64,000 nucleotides of DNA from contig NC_092180.1 of NCBI RefSeq assembly GCF_043641665.1, forward strand, positions 28,885,554 through 28,949,553, in the 5' to 3' direction. Shown here piece after piece: positions 10,501 through 22,229 of this stretch (positions are counted from its first letter, which is position 1; every line of letters begins with the position of its first letter). A program made the translations under genes and the position numbers. The notes below the pieces were generated by a model, which saw nothing but the letters and a program-made list of their open reading frames with translations, was not told where the DNA came from and did no database searches. The stretch comes from Enoplosus armatus. Taxonomy: Eukaryota; Chordata; Actinopteri; Centrarchiformes; Enoplosidae.

Positions 10501-13500
10501 ATATGCAGTTTGAGACTGAACGAGGGCCCAAAGTGAATCTTTCATTCAAAACAGGAGGAAAGGACAAGTTTTGACTGAAAGAGGCCTGAACGTGGAGTTT
10601 TCTTTCAAATCAGCTCCTAAGTCACAGTTTGACTCAAAACAGGTCAAATATGCAGTTTGAGACTGAACGAGGGCCCAAAGTGAATCTTTCATTCAAAACA
10701 GGAGGAAAGGACAAGTTTTCAGTGAAAGAGGCCTGAATGTCAAGTTTTCACTCAAAACAGTTGAAATGGTCAAGTTTTGACTGAAAGAGGCCTGAACGTG
10801 GAGTTTTCATTCAAATCAGCTCCTAAGTCACGGTTTGACTCAAAACAGGTCAAATATGCAGTTTGCGACTGAACGAGGGCCCAAAGTGAAGCTTTCATTC
10901 AAAACAGGTCAAATATGCAGTTTGAGACTGAACGAGGGCCGAAAGTGAATCTTTCATTCAAAACAGGTCAAATATGCAGTTTGAGACTGAACGAGGGCCG
11001 AAAGTGAATCATTCATTCAAAACAGGAGGTAAGGACAAGTTTTCAGTGAAAGAGGCCTGAATGTCAAGTTTTCACTCAAAACAGTTGAAAAGGTCAAGTT
11101 TTGACTGAAAGAGGCCTGAACGTGGAGTTTTCATTGAAATCAGCTCCTAAGTCACGGTTTGACTCAAAACAGGTCAAATATGCAGTTTGAGACTGAACGA
11201 GGGCCCAAAGTGAAGCTTTCATTCAAAACAGGTCAAATATGCAGTTTGAGACTGAACGAGGGCCCAAAGTGAATCTTTCATTCAAAACAGGAGGAAAGGA
11301 CAAGTTTTCAGTGAAAGAGGCCTGAATGTCAAGTTTTCACTCAAACAGTTGAAAGGGTCAAGTTTTGACTGAAAGAGGACTGAACGTGGAGTTTTCATTC
11401 AAATCAGCTCCTAAGTCACGGTTTGACTCAAAACAGGTCAAATATGCAGTTTGAGACTGAACGAGATCCCAAAGTGAAGCTTTCATTCAAAACAGGTCAA
11501 ATATGCAGTTTGAGACTGAACGAGGGACAAAAGTGAATCTTTCATTCAAAACAGGTCAAATATGCAGTTTGAGACTGAACGAGTGCCCAAAGTGAATCTT
11601 TCATTCAAAACAGGTCAAATATGCAGTTTGAGACTGAACGAGGGCCCAAAGTGAATCTTTCATTCAAAACAGCAGGAAAGGACAAGTTTTCAGTCAAAGA
11701 GGCCTGAATGTAAAGTTTTCAGTGAAAGAGGCCTGAAAGTCAAGTTTCCACTCAAAAGAGCAGGAAAGGTCAAGTTTTGACTGAAAGAGGCCAGAACGTG
11801 AAGTTTTCATTCAAATCAGCTCCAAAGTCACGGTTTGACTCAAAACAGGTGTAATACGCAGTTTATGACTGAATGAGTGGCCAACGTGAAGCTTTCATAC
11901 AAAACAGGAGGAGAGGACAAGTTTTCAGTGAAAGAGGCCTGAATGTCAAGTTTTCACTCAAAACAGCAGGAAAGGTCAAGTTTTGACTGAAAGAGGCCTG
12001 AAAGTGAAGTTTTCATTCAAATCAGCTCCAAAGTCACGGTTTGACTCAAAACAGGTCAAATATGCAGTTTGAGACTGATCGAGGGCCGAAAGTGAAGCTT
12101 CCATTCAAAACAGGTGAAATATGCAGTTTGAGACTGAACGAGGCCTGAACGTGAAGTTTTCATTCAAATCAGCTCCAAAGTCACGGTTTGACTGAAAACA
12201 GGTGTAATACGCAGTTTATGACTGAATGAGGAGCGAAAGTGAAGCTTTCATTCAAAACAGGAGGAAAGGACAAGTTTTCAGTCAAAGAGGCCTGAATGTA
12301 AAGTTTTCAGTGAAAGAGGCCTGAAAGTCAAGTTTCCACTCAAAACAGCATGAAAGGTCAAGTTTTGACTGAAAACAGGTGTAATACGCAGTTTATGACT
12401 GAAAGAGGGGCGAAAGTGAAGCTGTCATTCAAAACAGGAGGAAAGGACAAGTTTTCAGTCAAAGAGGCCTGAATGTAAAGATTTCAGTGAAAGAGGCCTG
12501 AAAGTCAAGTTTCCACTCAAAACAGCAGGAAAGGTCAAGTTTTGACTGAAAGAGGCCTGCACGTGAAGTTTTCATTCAAATCAGCTCCAAAGTCACGGTT
12601 TGACTCAAAACAGGTGTAATACGCAGTTTATGACTGAATGTTGGTTCAAAGTGAAGCTTTCATTCAAAACTGGAGCAGAGGACAAGTTTTCAGTGAAAGA
12701 GGTCTGAATGTCAAGTTTCCCCTCAAAACAGCAGGAAAGGTCAAGTTTTGACTGAAAGAGGCCTGAACGTGAAGTTTTCATTCAAATCAGCTCCAAAGTC
12801 ACAGTTTGACTCAAAACAGGTGTAATACGCAGTTTATGACTGAATGAGGGGCCAAAGTGAAGCTTTCATTCAAAACAAGAGCAGAGGACAAGTTTTCAGT
12901 GAAAGAGGACTGAAAGTCAAGTTTCCACTCAAAACAGCAGGAAAGGTCAAGTTTTTAGTGAAAGAGGCCTGAATGTCAAGTTTTCACTCAAAACAGCTCC
13001 AAAGTCACGGTTTGACTCAAAACAGGTCAAATATGCAGTCTGAGACTGAACGAGGGCCGAAAGTGAAGCTTTCATTGAAAACAGGTGAAATATGCAGTTT
13101 GAGACTGAAAGCGGGCGAGGAGGAAAGGACAAGTTTTCAGTGAAAGAGGCCTGAATGTCAAGTTTTCACTCAAAACAGCCCCAAAGTCACGGTTTGACTC
13201 AAAACAGGTCAAATATGCATTTTGAGACTGAACGAGGGCCGAAAGTGAAGCTTTCATTCAAAACCGGTCAAATATGCAGTTTGAGACTGAACGAGGACCG
13301 AAAGTGAAGCTTTCATTCAAAACAGGTGAAATATGCAGTTTGAGACTGAACGACGGCCGAAAGTGAAGCTTTCATTTAAAACAGGAGGAAAGGACAAATT
13401 TTCAGTGAAAGAGGCCTGAAAGGTAAGTTTTCATTCAAATCAGCTCCAAAGTCAAGGTTTGACTCAAAACAGGTGTAATACGCATTTTATGACTGAAAGA

Positions 13501-13735
13501 GGGGCGAAAGTGAAGTTTTCATTCAAATCAGCTCCAAAGTCACGGTTTGACTCAAAACAGGTGTAATTCGCGGTTTTTGACCGAAAGAGGGGCGAAAGTG
13601 AAATTTTCACTCAAAACAGGAGGAAAGGTCAAGTAATCAGTGAAAGAGGCCCGAAAGTGAAGTTTTCATTCAAATCAGCTCCAAAGTCACCGTTTCACTC
13701 AAAACAGTAGGAAAACGTAGGTTAACGTAGGTCAC
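7581..13735 (+). repeat. Minisatellite array with higher-order structure, part 2
   Basis: Continuation of the array at 1-2633. D subunits start at 7639, 7904, 8169, 8434 and 8699, four consecutive periods of exactly 265 bp (D-A-A-B-C). They continue at 8905, 9288, 9494 and 9877 with periods 206, 383, 206 and 383. From about 11700 the subunits diverge (GCTCCAAAG instead of GCTCCTAAG, TGTAATACGCAGTTTATGAC variants) and order is lost, as at the old edge of a satellite. The last recognisable unit ends near 13735. Confidence 0.95.
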
Positions 13736-13739
13736 ATCT

Positions 13740-14963
13740 CTTTCAAGGACAGACAGAGGTGTCGATGTTAGAGGAGGGGGGGGGGGCACTGTGGGGGCAG
13801 CTGTGGTGGTAGGAGGCGTGAAAGTTCAGTCCCAGGTGTGATGAGGGGGTTGGGGCTGTTGGGCTGGAGTTGGTGGGTGATGGTGTGGGGGATGGTTTTA
13901 GGACTTTCCCATTGTCTTTCAAAGTGACAGTAGAAGTTGTTGAGGCTGTTTGCGAGGCGTCTGTCGTTATCAGAGTTGGGGGCTCTTGGCTTGTAGGTGG
14001 TGATCTGCCTGAGCCCCCTCCACACAGAAGCAGAGTCATTGGAGGAGAATTGATTTTGTAGTCTCTCCGAGTACAGTCGTCGCCTTACTAAACCTGTACT
14101 TGGCTTCCTTAAACTCTGCTCTGTTGCCACTCTTAAACGCCTCTTCCTTTTCCAAGCTCAACTGTCGCAGTCATGCTGTGAACCAGGGTTTGTCATTGTT
14201 ATAACTCACCCTGGTGCGAGATGGTACACAGCAGTCCTCACAGAAGCTGATATATGATGTGTACCTCTGTGTACTCATCCAGTCTGTTGGTAGCAGTCCT
14301 GAAAACATCCCAGTCAGTGCAGTCCCAACACGCCTTCAGGTCCTCTGCAGCTTCACTGGTCCACTTCTTCGATATTCTCGCAACAGGCTTAGAAAGTTTT
14401 CATTTCTGCCTGTATGCAGGAATCAGGTGGACCATGTCATGGTCAGAGTGTCCCAGTGCAGCACGGGTGACGGCCTGAAAAGCATTACTGACTGTGGTGT
14501 AACAGTGATCCAGAGTGCTCCCCTCCCTGGTGGGGCATTTAATGAACTGTTTATATTTGGGGAGTTCATGACTGAGGTTACCTTAAAGTCACCAAGGACA
14601 ATAACTAAGGAGTCCGGGTTGGTCCGCTCCATTTCCAGTATCTTGAGAGTGCGCGCTGTGCGTCCTGCACGTTGTCCTCCGGTGGAATGTAAACACCGAC
14701 CAGAATGAATGAAGCGAACTCACGGGGGGAGTAGTAAGGTTTGTAGTTAATGAAAAAGGTTTCCAGGGAAGGAGAGCAATGCCATCGGATCACTGTCACG
14801 TCGTCACACCAGCTACTGTTGACGTAAAAACAAATACCTCCACCCTTTGTTTTGCTGGAGAGGTGTGCGTCGCGGTCAGCTCGGAGTAGCTGGAATCCGT
14901 CCAGCTGTAGTGCCGTGTCGGGAGTTCTTTCACCCAGCCATGTCTCCGTGAAGCACAAAACAG
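13740..14963 (-). pseudogene. Rex1/CR1-like LINE fragment, endonuclease half
   Basis: Read on the minus strand from 14963 down, the sequence encodes an endonuclease start with CFTETWLGERTPD, a GGGICFYVN block and VGVYIPPEDN, then stops and shifts, then a region with RRRLYSERLQNQF and a Pro-rich linker near 13768-13850. These are the order and motifs of the ORF2 N-terminal half in fish Rex1-like LINEs. Many stops and no intact frame. Satellite lies on both sides. Confidence 0.75.
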
Positions 14964-15723
14964 CAACTCACTTCGGAGCTGAATTGGGTAAAAACTTGAG
15001 TTTTCCACCTCATTCGAGTGAAAACGTCACTTAAGAGCTGATTGGGGTGAAAACGTCAATTCGGACCTGATTGGGGTGAAAACATCAATTCGGACCTGAT
15101 TTGGGTAAAATCGTCACTTTGGAGCTGATGTGGGTGAAAACGTCACATCGGAGCTTATGTGTGTGAAAATGTCACATCGGAGCTGATTTGGGTGAAAACG
15201 TCTGTTCGGAGCTCATGTGGGTGAAAACTTAGGTTTTCCTCTTTATTCGAGTGAAACCCTCACTTCGGAGCAGATTTGGGTGAAAACCTCACTTCGGAGC
15301 TGATTTGGGTGAAAACTTGAGTTTTCCACCTAAAATGAGTGAAAACGGCATTTCGGAGCTGATTTGGGTGAAACGTCACTTTGGAGCTGATTTGGGTCAA
15401 AAGTTGAGTTTTCGACCTTATTTGAGTGAAAACGTCACTTCGGAGCTGATGTGGGTGAAAACGTCACATCGGAGCTGATTTGGGTTAAAACGTCTCTTCG
15501 GAGCTTATTTTGGTCAAACGGTCACTTCGGAGATGATTTGGGTCAAAACTCAAGTTTTCCACCTCATTCGAGCGTAAACTTCACTTTGGAGCTAATTTGG
15601 GTGAAAACGAGTTTGAAGGTGATTTCAGAGAAAACTTGAGTTTTCCACCTCATTCGAGGTAAAACGTCACTTTGGAACTGATTTGGGTGAAAACGTCACT
15701 TGAGTTTTCCTCCTCATTCGAGT
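14964..15723 (-). repeat. Inverted, diverged block of the same 29-bp satellite
   Basis: About 25 imperfect units of about 29 bp, reading roughly GTCACTTCGGAGCTGATTTG plus GGTGAAAAC on the plus strand. The reverse complement of the main array contains ACTTTGGAGCTGTTTTGAGT plus GAAAACTTGAC, which aligns with these units (for example 15363-15420). So this block is the same family in the opposite orientation, more diverged than the main array. Confidence 0.75.
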
Positions 15724-17490
15724 GAATCAGAATCAGAATCAGAAATACTTTATTGATCCCCTGGGGGAAATTGTACAGTACCGGTGCTCCCATTCAAGAG
15801 TAGAAAGTAACATAAATTTATAGCTAAAAGTATGTACAAAACATAAAAATAAGAAATAGAAAATAAAAATATACACATTTATAGTATTTAAGTGAAAAAT
15901 AAAAGTAAAAAGATATATACACTAACAATGTATATGTATGTGTATATATATATATATATATGTATGTATTGCACTATTGTGTATGACTATATATGTATTG
16001 CACTGAAACATTTAAAGAATACATAATGAGGTAGTATATGGCAGGTGATGTAGGTCCATATTCCCAGTCTGTTTCTTCTGAGTGTCAGTGACACTCAGAG
16101 GGAGGAGTTGAACAGTTTGATGGCCACAGGCAGGAATGATTTCCTGTGGCGCTCTGTTGTACATTTAATCATTTATACATCTTCAGAGAGCACAGTGCAA
16201 TCATCTATGGCCACCACTGGACAATCTTTGAGAACTTGAGAACACTGTAAACACTACTCAAACCTATTATTTGTTGTAGTTTGTTCAGAGTCTGCTGCTG
16301 ATCATACTTTATATCCTGACATACTGCTCATACTGGAGGAATGAGTCTCCCACTGAAGGTGCTCTTGTGTCTGACCAGTACATCACGGAGAGGATGTGAA
16401 ACATTGTCCAAGATGACCCGCAGCTTGGACAGCATCCTCCTCTCTGACACCACCAGAGTCCAGCTCCACCCCCACAACGTCACTGGCCTTGCGGATCAGT
16501 TTGTTGAGTCTGGTGGAGTCCGCCACCCTCAGCCTGCTGCCCCAGCATGCAACAGCATAGAGGATGGCACTGGCCACCACAGACTCATAAAACATCCTCA
16601 GCATAGTCCGGCAGATGTTGAAGGACCTCAGCCGCCTCAGAAAATAGAGACGGCTCTGGCCCTTCTTGTAGGTTAGTGTTCTTTACCCAGTCCAGTTTAT
16701 TGTCAATGTGAACTCCCAGGTACTTGTAATCCTCTAAAATGTCCACACTGACCCCCTGGATGGAAACAGGGGTCATCGGCACCTTGGTCCTCCTCAGATC
16801 CACAGTCAGTTCCTTTGTCTTTGTCACGTTGAGCTGCAGGTGGTTCTGCTCGCACCATGTGACAAAGTTGTCCACAGCAGCCCTGTACTCCTCCTCATCA
16901 CCCTTGCTGATACATCCAACTATTGCTGAGTCATCAGAAAACTTCTGAAGATGGCAGGTCTCTGTGCAGTAGCTGAAGTCCGTGGTGTAGATGGTGAAGA
17001 GGAAGGGAGAGAGGACAGTCCCTCCTTTATGATGTGGGAGGTCAGTTCCACAGGTCTGTAGTTCTTGGAGCCACTGGGACGCGGCGCCTTCGGCACAGGA
17101 ACGAGGCAGGACGTCTTCCACAGCATGGGGACCCTTTGAAGACATGGTGAAGTACTCCACATAGCTGGGGGGCACAGGCTTTAAGCACCCTGGGGCTGGC
17201 ACCATCAGGGCCTGCAGCCTTGCTTGAGTGGAGTCTCATCAGCAGTCTCCTAACATGGTCAGCAGTGAAGCACATTGTAGAGGTGACCGGCGGGGGAGGG
17301 GTGGTGTCGTCAGGTTGAAGAGTGCCGTCAGCCTGGGGACTGGGGAACGAGGTGTGAGGAAAGCTCTCACAGGGGGGTGGGGGGCTGTGAGGAGCAGGAG
17401 GGGGAGGGGGGAGTGGAATAGGTGAAGGTTGGAGGCAGAGAGCAGAAGAGTCATGGGGGTGAGCAGGGCCCACATAGTCAAATATTCGTT
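15724..17490 (-). pseudogene. Rex1/CR1-like LINE fragment, reverse transcriptase half with 3' tail
   Basis: On the minus strand the order from 17473 down is a Pro-rich linker, an RT start with SSKAAGPDGASPRVLKACAP, PVELTSHI, GTVLSPFLFTIYTTDF, the catalytic-site variant KFSDDSAIVG, LNVTKTKELTVDLRR and YKYLGVHIDNKLDW, then the C-terminus near 16383-16604. A 3' UTR and a GATTCT-type tandem tail follow at 15724-15745. Frames are broken several times. Related 3' UTR sequence recurs at 40497-40835. Confidence 0.8.
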
Positions 17491-17494
17491 CGCC

Positions 17495-17945
17495 CGGTCC
17501 ACATTGCCTTCAACTCCTCTTTGTTGTTGTTCACTTTGTGGCTCTCCCCAAGCTCCCCAAGTAGTCATGATATGTTTTATAAGATAATTACTGCTTGTAC
17601 TGCCTCCAGTGGACACACACCTCCCGCCTTGCTTGTCATCCAGGCATCAGCTGAACTCTGTCCCTCCTAAAGCAACGTTTCTGGTGGCCCTCCATGATTT
17701 GTGATACTCTCTATCTTTTCCATGTTTGCTCATGCCAAGGCCTCCCTCCAACCCCCCACCAGCTTACTTCATCCTCTGCCTATTCCAGCCCGCCCCTGGT
17801 CGCATATTGCGCTGGATTTCATCACATTGTCGACAGATTCTCTAAATCTGTTAATTTTGTGGCTCTCCCCAAGCCCCCCCACAGCCTTTAAAACTGTGGA
17901 CCTTCTGGTGAACCATGGTAGACCCCACCGTGTAAACTTCAAGTG
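17495..17945 (+). pseudogene. Ty3/Gypsy integrase remnant
   Basis: Translated pieces in shifting frames match the order of a Gypsy integrase: CHPGIS, then TLSLLKQRFWWPSM (zinc-binding N-terminal region, about 17630-17695), a CxxC-like segment, PLPIPARPWSHIALDF (start of the catalytic core, about 17776-17820), VDRFSKSVNFVALPKPP and a KTVDLLVNH piece. A short duplicate of the FVALPKLP piece lies at about 17530. Stops and frameshifts throughout. No flanking LTR pair is visible, so this is debris. Confidence 0.75.
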
Positions 17946-17949
17946 AATC

Positions 17950-19020
17950 GAAAGCAGAGTGTCACACGAGGGTCACTGCCTGTTGCTAGTAGGTGGCGTT
18001 GTGACATGTAGATGTGTTCAGGGCAGGACCCTTATCACACGTGAAGTTTCGGGCATATTGGACATTGTACAGTGAAGTTATGGCTCCATTTTGTGTAATG
18101 GCAAAGAATCGAACAAATGTCAAAATTCGCCACGGCCAAACTGTGAGTTCTTAACAACTTTTAATCAACAACTTCTCCTCTACAGGCTGACCGAGTTTGA
18201 GATGGATCGGATGAATCCCCTAGGACGAGTTCGTTAAAATATGACTCTGGAAGAGATACTGGAAATACTGAAATTTTTGACAATAAATTCAAAATGGCTG
18301 ACTTTCCTGTTGGCTTTAAGTCATGGCTCCAAGAGACATTTTTTTCATCTTTGTATGTTACATGTACCTCATGTCATTCATACATATAGCTTAAACGTGC
18401 TGCGGGGGCTGCTTCATTGAAAATTTCTAGGTGGCGCTATAGAGCCATTTTGGGACGTCCGATGCTGATGACTGGATCAGATATCAGGGTGGAGCAACCT
18501 TGACGTGTTTGCCAAGTTTTGTGAGTTTTCAAGCATCCCTTGCCTGTGCAAAACTACTTCTACTTCCACGGCAACAGCGTTCAACAAAATGTCACAAGCT
18601 TCACAGGTGGCGCTGTGGAAATAAATTAATGTTTCAATTCAGATGTGTTCAGGTCGAGACTCTCATCAAACATGTCAAGTTTCAGGCCGATCTGATCATG
18701 TACTGTTAAATTACAGCAACTTCCCGTTTCTTAGCGAAAGACCGAAATTCGCCACACCATTTGACGAAAACGCCCAATCTTAATAATGCAAGATCTTAAG
18801 GTTCTCCTGAGTGAATTTGAGGTGGATCTGACCAACCTGCTAGGAGCTATAAAGCTAAATATAGAAACATGTCATTTCTTGTTGCCACAAGGGGGCGCTG
18901 TCACTAAAATGAATGTTTGCATATGGATGTGTTCAGGGTGGGACTCTTACTACACATGTCAAGTTTGGGGCGGATCGGATTACGTACAGTGAAGTTATGA
19001 CAATTTTTTTGTCTCATGGC
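17950..19020 (+). repeat. Irregular tandem repeat of unknown class, first block
   Basis: Related units begin with a GGTGGCGCT-like box at 17992, 18430, 18606 and 18891, followed by phrases such as GATGTGTTCAGG, CTCTTATCACACATGT, GATCGGA, GTACAGTGAAGTTA and TTCGCCA. Unit length varies (438, 176, 285 bp). The same units go on at 19502-19989 and 21723-22215. I recognise them only as an abundant fish-type repeat. No gene seen. Confidence 0.6.
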
Positions 19021-19496
19021 TGACATGTCTCGTCATTTAAGTTACCGTTTTTGTCTCGTTTAGTCATGTTGTCATGTCATTTCCTGTTTTATTTTGTAGT
19101 AACTGTGTTCCCTCTCGTTTCAGACCACTCGTCTTGTCCTTTATGCCATGATTACCAGCCGTAAGTCTGTGTCTTGTTACCCTGTTAGTTCCTGTTTGAG
19201 TTGGTTCAGTGTTCTTGTTATTTTGTTCACTTTTCTGTCTAGGTTTTCCCAGTTTTGTTCCTTCACTTGTAGGAGTGATTTTCTGTTGTTTACTTTGTTA
19301 GTTTAAAGCTCCTTTGTTTTCTTGCATTTTTGTATTAAGGTTTTTCCTCCGTTTCTTAGGAGTGATTTTGATTTATTACTTTGTAGAGATATCTTGCCTG
19401 GTCAAGCTTCTTATTTTGTTATCAATAAAGACTCTTTATTTATATTTTGTTTGAGGCGTGCGTGTGGGTTCATTTTTGCCTTGCCCAGTCGTAACA
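19021..19496 (+). mobile_element. Solo LTR with 5-bp target duplication
   Basis: 476 bp starting TGACATGTCT and ending AGTCGTAACA, so with TG...CA ends. ATGGC flanks it directly on both sides (19016-19020 and 19497-19501), and the surrounding tandem repeat reads on as CATGGCGAA once the insert is removed. An AATAAAGA polyadenylation-like signal lies at about 19425. No coding region next to it. Probably left by recombination between the two LTRs of a Gypsy-type element. Confidence 0.8.
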
Positions 19497-19501
19497 ATGG
19501 C

Positions 19502-19989
19502 GAAGGATGGGAGAAATATCGAAATTTGCCATGTCGCCACGGCCAGGCCATGTGTCAAAAACTTGGATTTTAACAACTTTTCATCATGCATGACTTTAGA
19601 TTGCACAGTTCAAATTTGAAGTTGATGGCTTTAATTCTCTAGGAGGAGTTTGTTAATGCACACTGTCCAAAAACTTTTTGTAGGGGGCACCATTAAGCCC
19701 CCATACCACACCCACACACTTGACACATTTTACGACCTATGATGTGTGTGCTGAGTTTCGTGAGATTACGAGCACATTTACCCTAATTTATAGGCTACTT
19801 CCTATCCAGATTTATGGTTAAGATTCACCGGGCCGCCATGGCCACGCCCTTTGATAAAACATCAAGTTTTTAACCACGTTTCATCATCAAGGTGTTTACA
19901 TGACACAGACCAAATTTGAGATCGTTTGGGTGAAATCTGTGGGAGGAGTCTGCTACAACATGTGCAAATTGCCAAAAATTTCACAATAA
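19502..19989 (+). repeat. Irregular tandem repeat, second block
   Basis: Same repeat family as 17950-19020, with TTCGCCA-like, GTTTCGTGAGATTACG and CCATGGCCACGCCC boxes. Cut off at about 19989 by an L2 copy. The phrase TTTCACAATAAAG at the break recurs at 22095. Confidence 0.55.
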
Positions 19990-21722
19990 AGCTTTAATAA
20001 TAGCAATAACAGCTTTAATAGTAACAGAACTACTAAACATAATAACTGTAGTGATGAGAGTCAGGCAGGCCCTTGGCAGCAGCACCCAGGCGTACCAGGA
20101 CCACGATCCACAGGAACCTGCGAAACGACAAAGCACAAAGAAATTCCGGAAGATATAAAGTTAATAACATGCATTGGAGGGAGATGAATGTGTAAAGATG
20201 GAGAGGGAGAGGAGGAAAGCTCAGTGCATCATCCCCCCAGCAGTCTAGGCCTGTAGCAGCATAACTAGGGGGCTGGTCCAGGCAGGCCTGAGCCAGCCCT
20301 AACTATAAGCGTTATCAAAAAGCAAAGTTTTAAGCCTACTCTTAAAAGTAGAGAGTTTGTCTGCCTCCCGGACCCAAACTGGGAGCCGATTCCACAGGAG
20401 AGGAGCTTGATAGCTGAAGGCTCTGGCTCCTGTTCTGCTTTTGGAGACTCTAGGAACCACAAGCAACCCTGCATTCTGGGAGCGCAGTTCTCTAGTGGGG
20501 TAATAGGGTGCTATGAGCTCTTTAAGATATGATGGTGCCTGACCAGTAAGAGCTTTGTAGGTCAGGAGAAGGATTTTAAACTGTACTCTGTATTTTACAG
20601 GGAGCCAGTGCAGCGAAGCTAATACAGGAGAAATATGATCTCTTTTCCTGGTACCTGTCAGTACACATGCTGCAGCATTCTGGATCAGCTGGAGAGTCCT
20701 CAGGGACTTATTGGGACAGCCTGATAATAAGGAATTGCAATAATCCAGCCTAGACGTGACAAATGCATGGACTAATTTTTCTGCATCTGTTTGAGACAGG
20801 ATCTTCCTGATTTTTGCAATGTTACGGAGGTGAAAGAAGGCAGTCCTTGAAGTTTGTTTTACATGGGAGTAAGGGACATGTCCTGATCAAAGACAACTCC
20901 GAGATTCTTGACAGTGGCACTGGAGGCCAGAGCAATACCATCGAGGGTAACAATATCCTTAGATACTGTGTTTCTGAGGTGTTCAGGGCCAAGAACAAAC
21001 TTCTGTCTTGTCCGAGTTCAACATCAGATAATTACAGGTCATCCAGGTCTTTATGTCCTTAAGGCATGCTTGGAGCTTGGCTAACTGATGAGGTTCTTCT
21101 GGCTTGATCGATAAATATAGCTGGGTATCATCCGCATAGCAATGAAAATGTATGGAGTGTTTTCTAATGATATCTCCTAAAGGAAGCATATATAAGGTGA
21201 ATAGTATTGGTCCAAGCAAAGGACCTTGTGGAACTCCATGACTGACTTTGGCATACATGGAGGATTCATCGTTAACATGTACAAACTGAGATCGATCTGA
21301 TAAATACGACTTAAACCAGCTTAGTGCGGTTCCTTTGATGCCAATTAAATGTTCCAGTCTCTGTAATAGGATATGATGGTCAATGGTGTCGAATACAGCA
21401 CTGAGGTCTAACAAAACAAGTATAGAGACAAGTCCCTTGTCTGATGCAATTAGAAGGTCATTTGTAACTTTCACCAGTGCTGTCTCTGTGCTATGATGAG
21501 CTCTGAAATCTGAATGAAAGTCCTCAAGCAACTTATTGTCATGTAGAAAATCACACAACTGATTGGCGACTGCTTTCTCAGGGATCTTGGAGAGAAAGGG
21601 AAGGTTAGATATAGGTCTATAGTTGGCTAAAACCTCTGGATCAAGAGTGGGCTTTTTAAGAAGAGGTTTAATTACAGCTACTTTAAAGGACTGTGGTACG
21701 TAGCCTGTTAATAAAGTATGAA
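19990..21722 (-). mobile_element. L2-like LINE copy, truncated at both ends
   Basis: Minus-strand copy of the family at 2634-7580. Reverse transcriptase from [16 protein letters not shown] (about 21700) through [22 protein letters not shown] and YADDTQLY to the C-terminal part near 20265-20474 and part of the 3' UTR. It lacks the final 3' tail, which is unusual for 5' truncation by incomplete reverse transcription and suggests later deletion. The frame is open from about 21729 to 20983 and then broken. Confidence 0.88.
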
Positions 21723-22215
21723 ACGACACATGTGATGTTGCCAGTAGGTGGCGCTGTGGAAATAAGTGAATGTTTCAATTCAGATGTGTTCAGGTCGGGA
21801 CTCTCATCAAATGTGTCAAGTTTCGGGCAGATCTGATCATGTACCGTGAAGTTACAGCAGCATGATGACATGTATATGTGTTCAGGGTGGGAATCTTATC
21901 ACACATATGACGTTTGGGGCTGATTGGACATTGTACAGTGAAGTTACAAGAACTTCCTGTTTCATGGCGAATACGGCGTCGCCATGGCAACAGCCCATAG
22001 AGAAAGCTGACCAAGATTTAGATGGATCGGATGAATCCCCTAGGACAAGTTCGTTAAAATATGACGCCTGTAAATGAGCGAAAATACCGAAAAATTTCAC
22101 AATAAAGTCAAAATGGCTGACTTCCTGTCCAAGAGATGTTTTTGTTCGTTACATATACCTACCAAATTTCATACATATAGCTTAAACGTGCTGCGGGGGC
22201 TGCTATATTGCAAGT
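21723..22215 (+). repeat. Irregular tandem repeat, third block
   Basis: Resumes the 17950-19989 repeat after the L2 insertion: GGTGGCGCTGTGGAAATAAG at about 21747, then the GATGTGTTCAGG and GAAGTTACA boxes twice. Confidence 0.55.
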
Positions 22216-22229
22216 TCGTATAGTGAATT

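Noticed and set aside
1..13735. CRISPR-like array of short direct repeats
   Set aside because: Repeats and intervening sequence are both repetitive, there are no unique spacers, and the context is a vertebrate genome.
14214..14708. 164-codon plus-strand ORF
   Set aside because: Antisense to the Rex1-like endonuclease fragment, whose minus-strand motifs explain the sequence.
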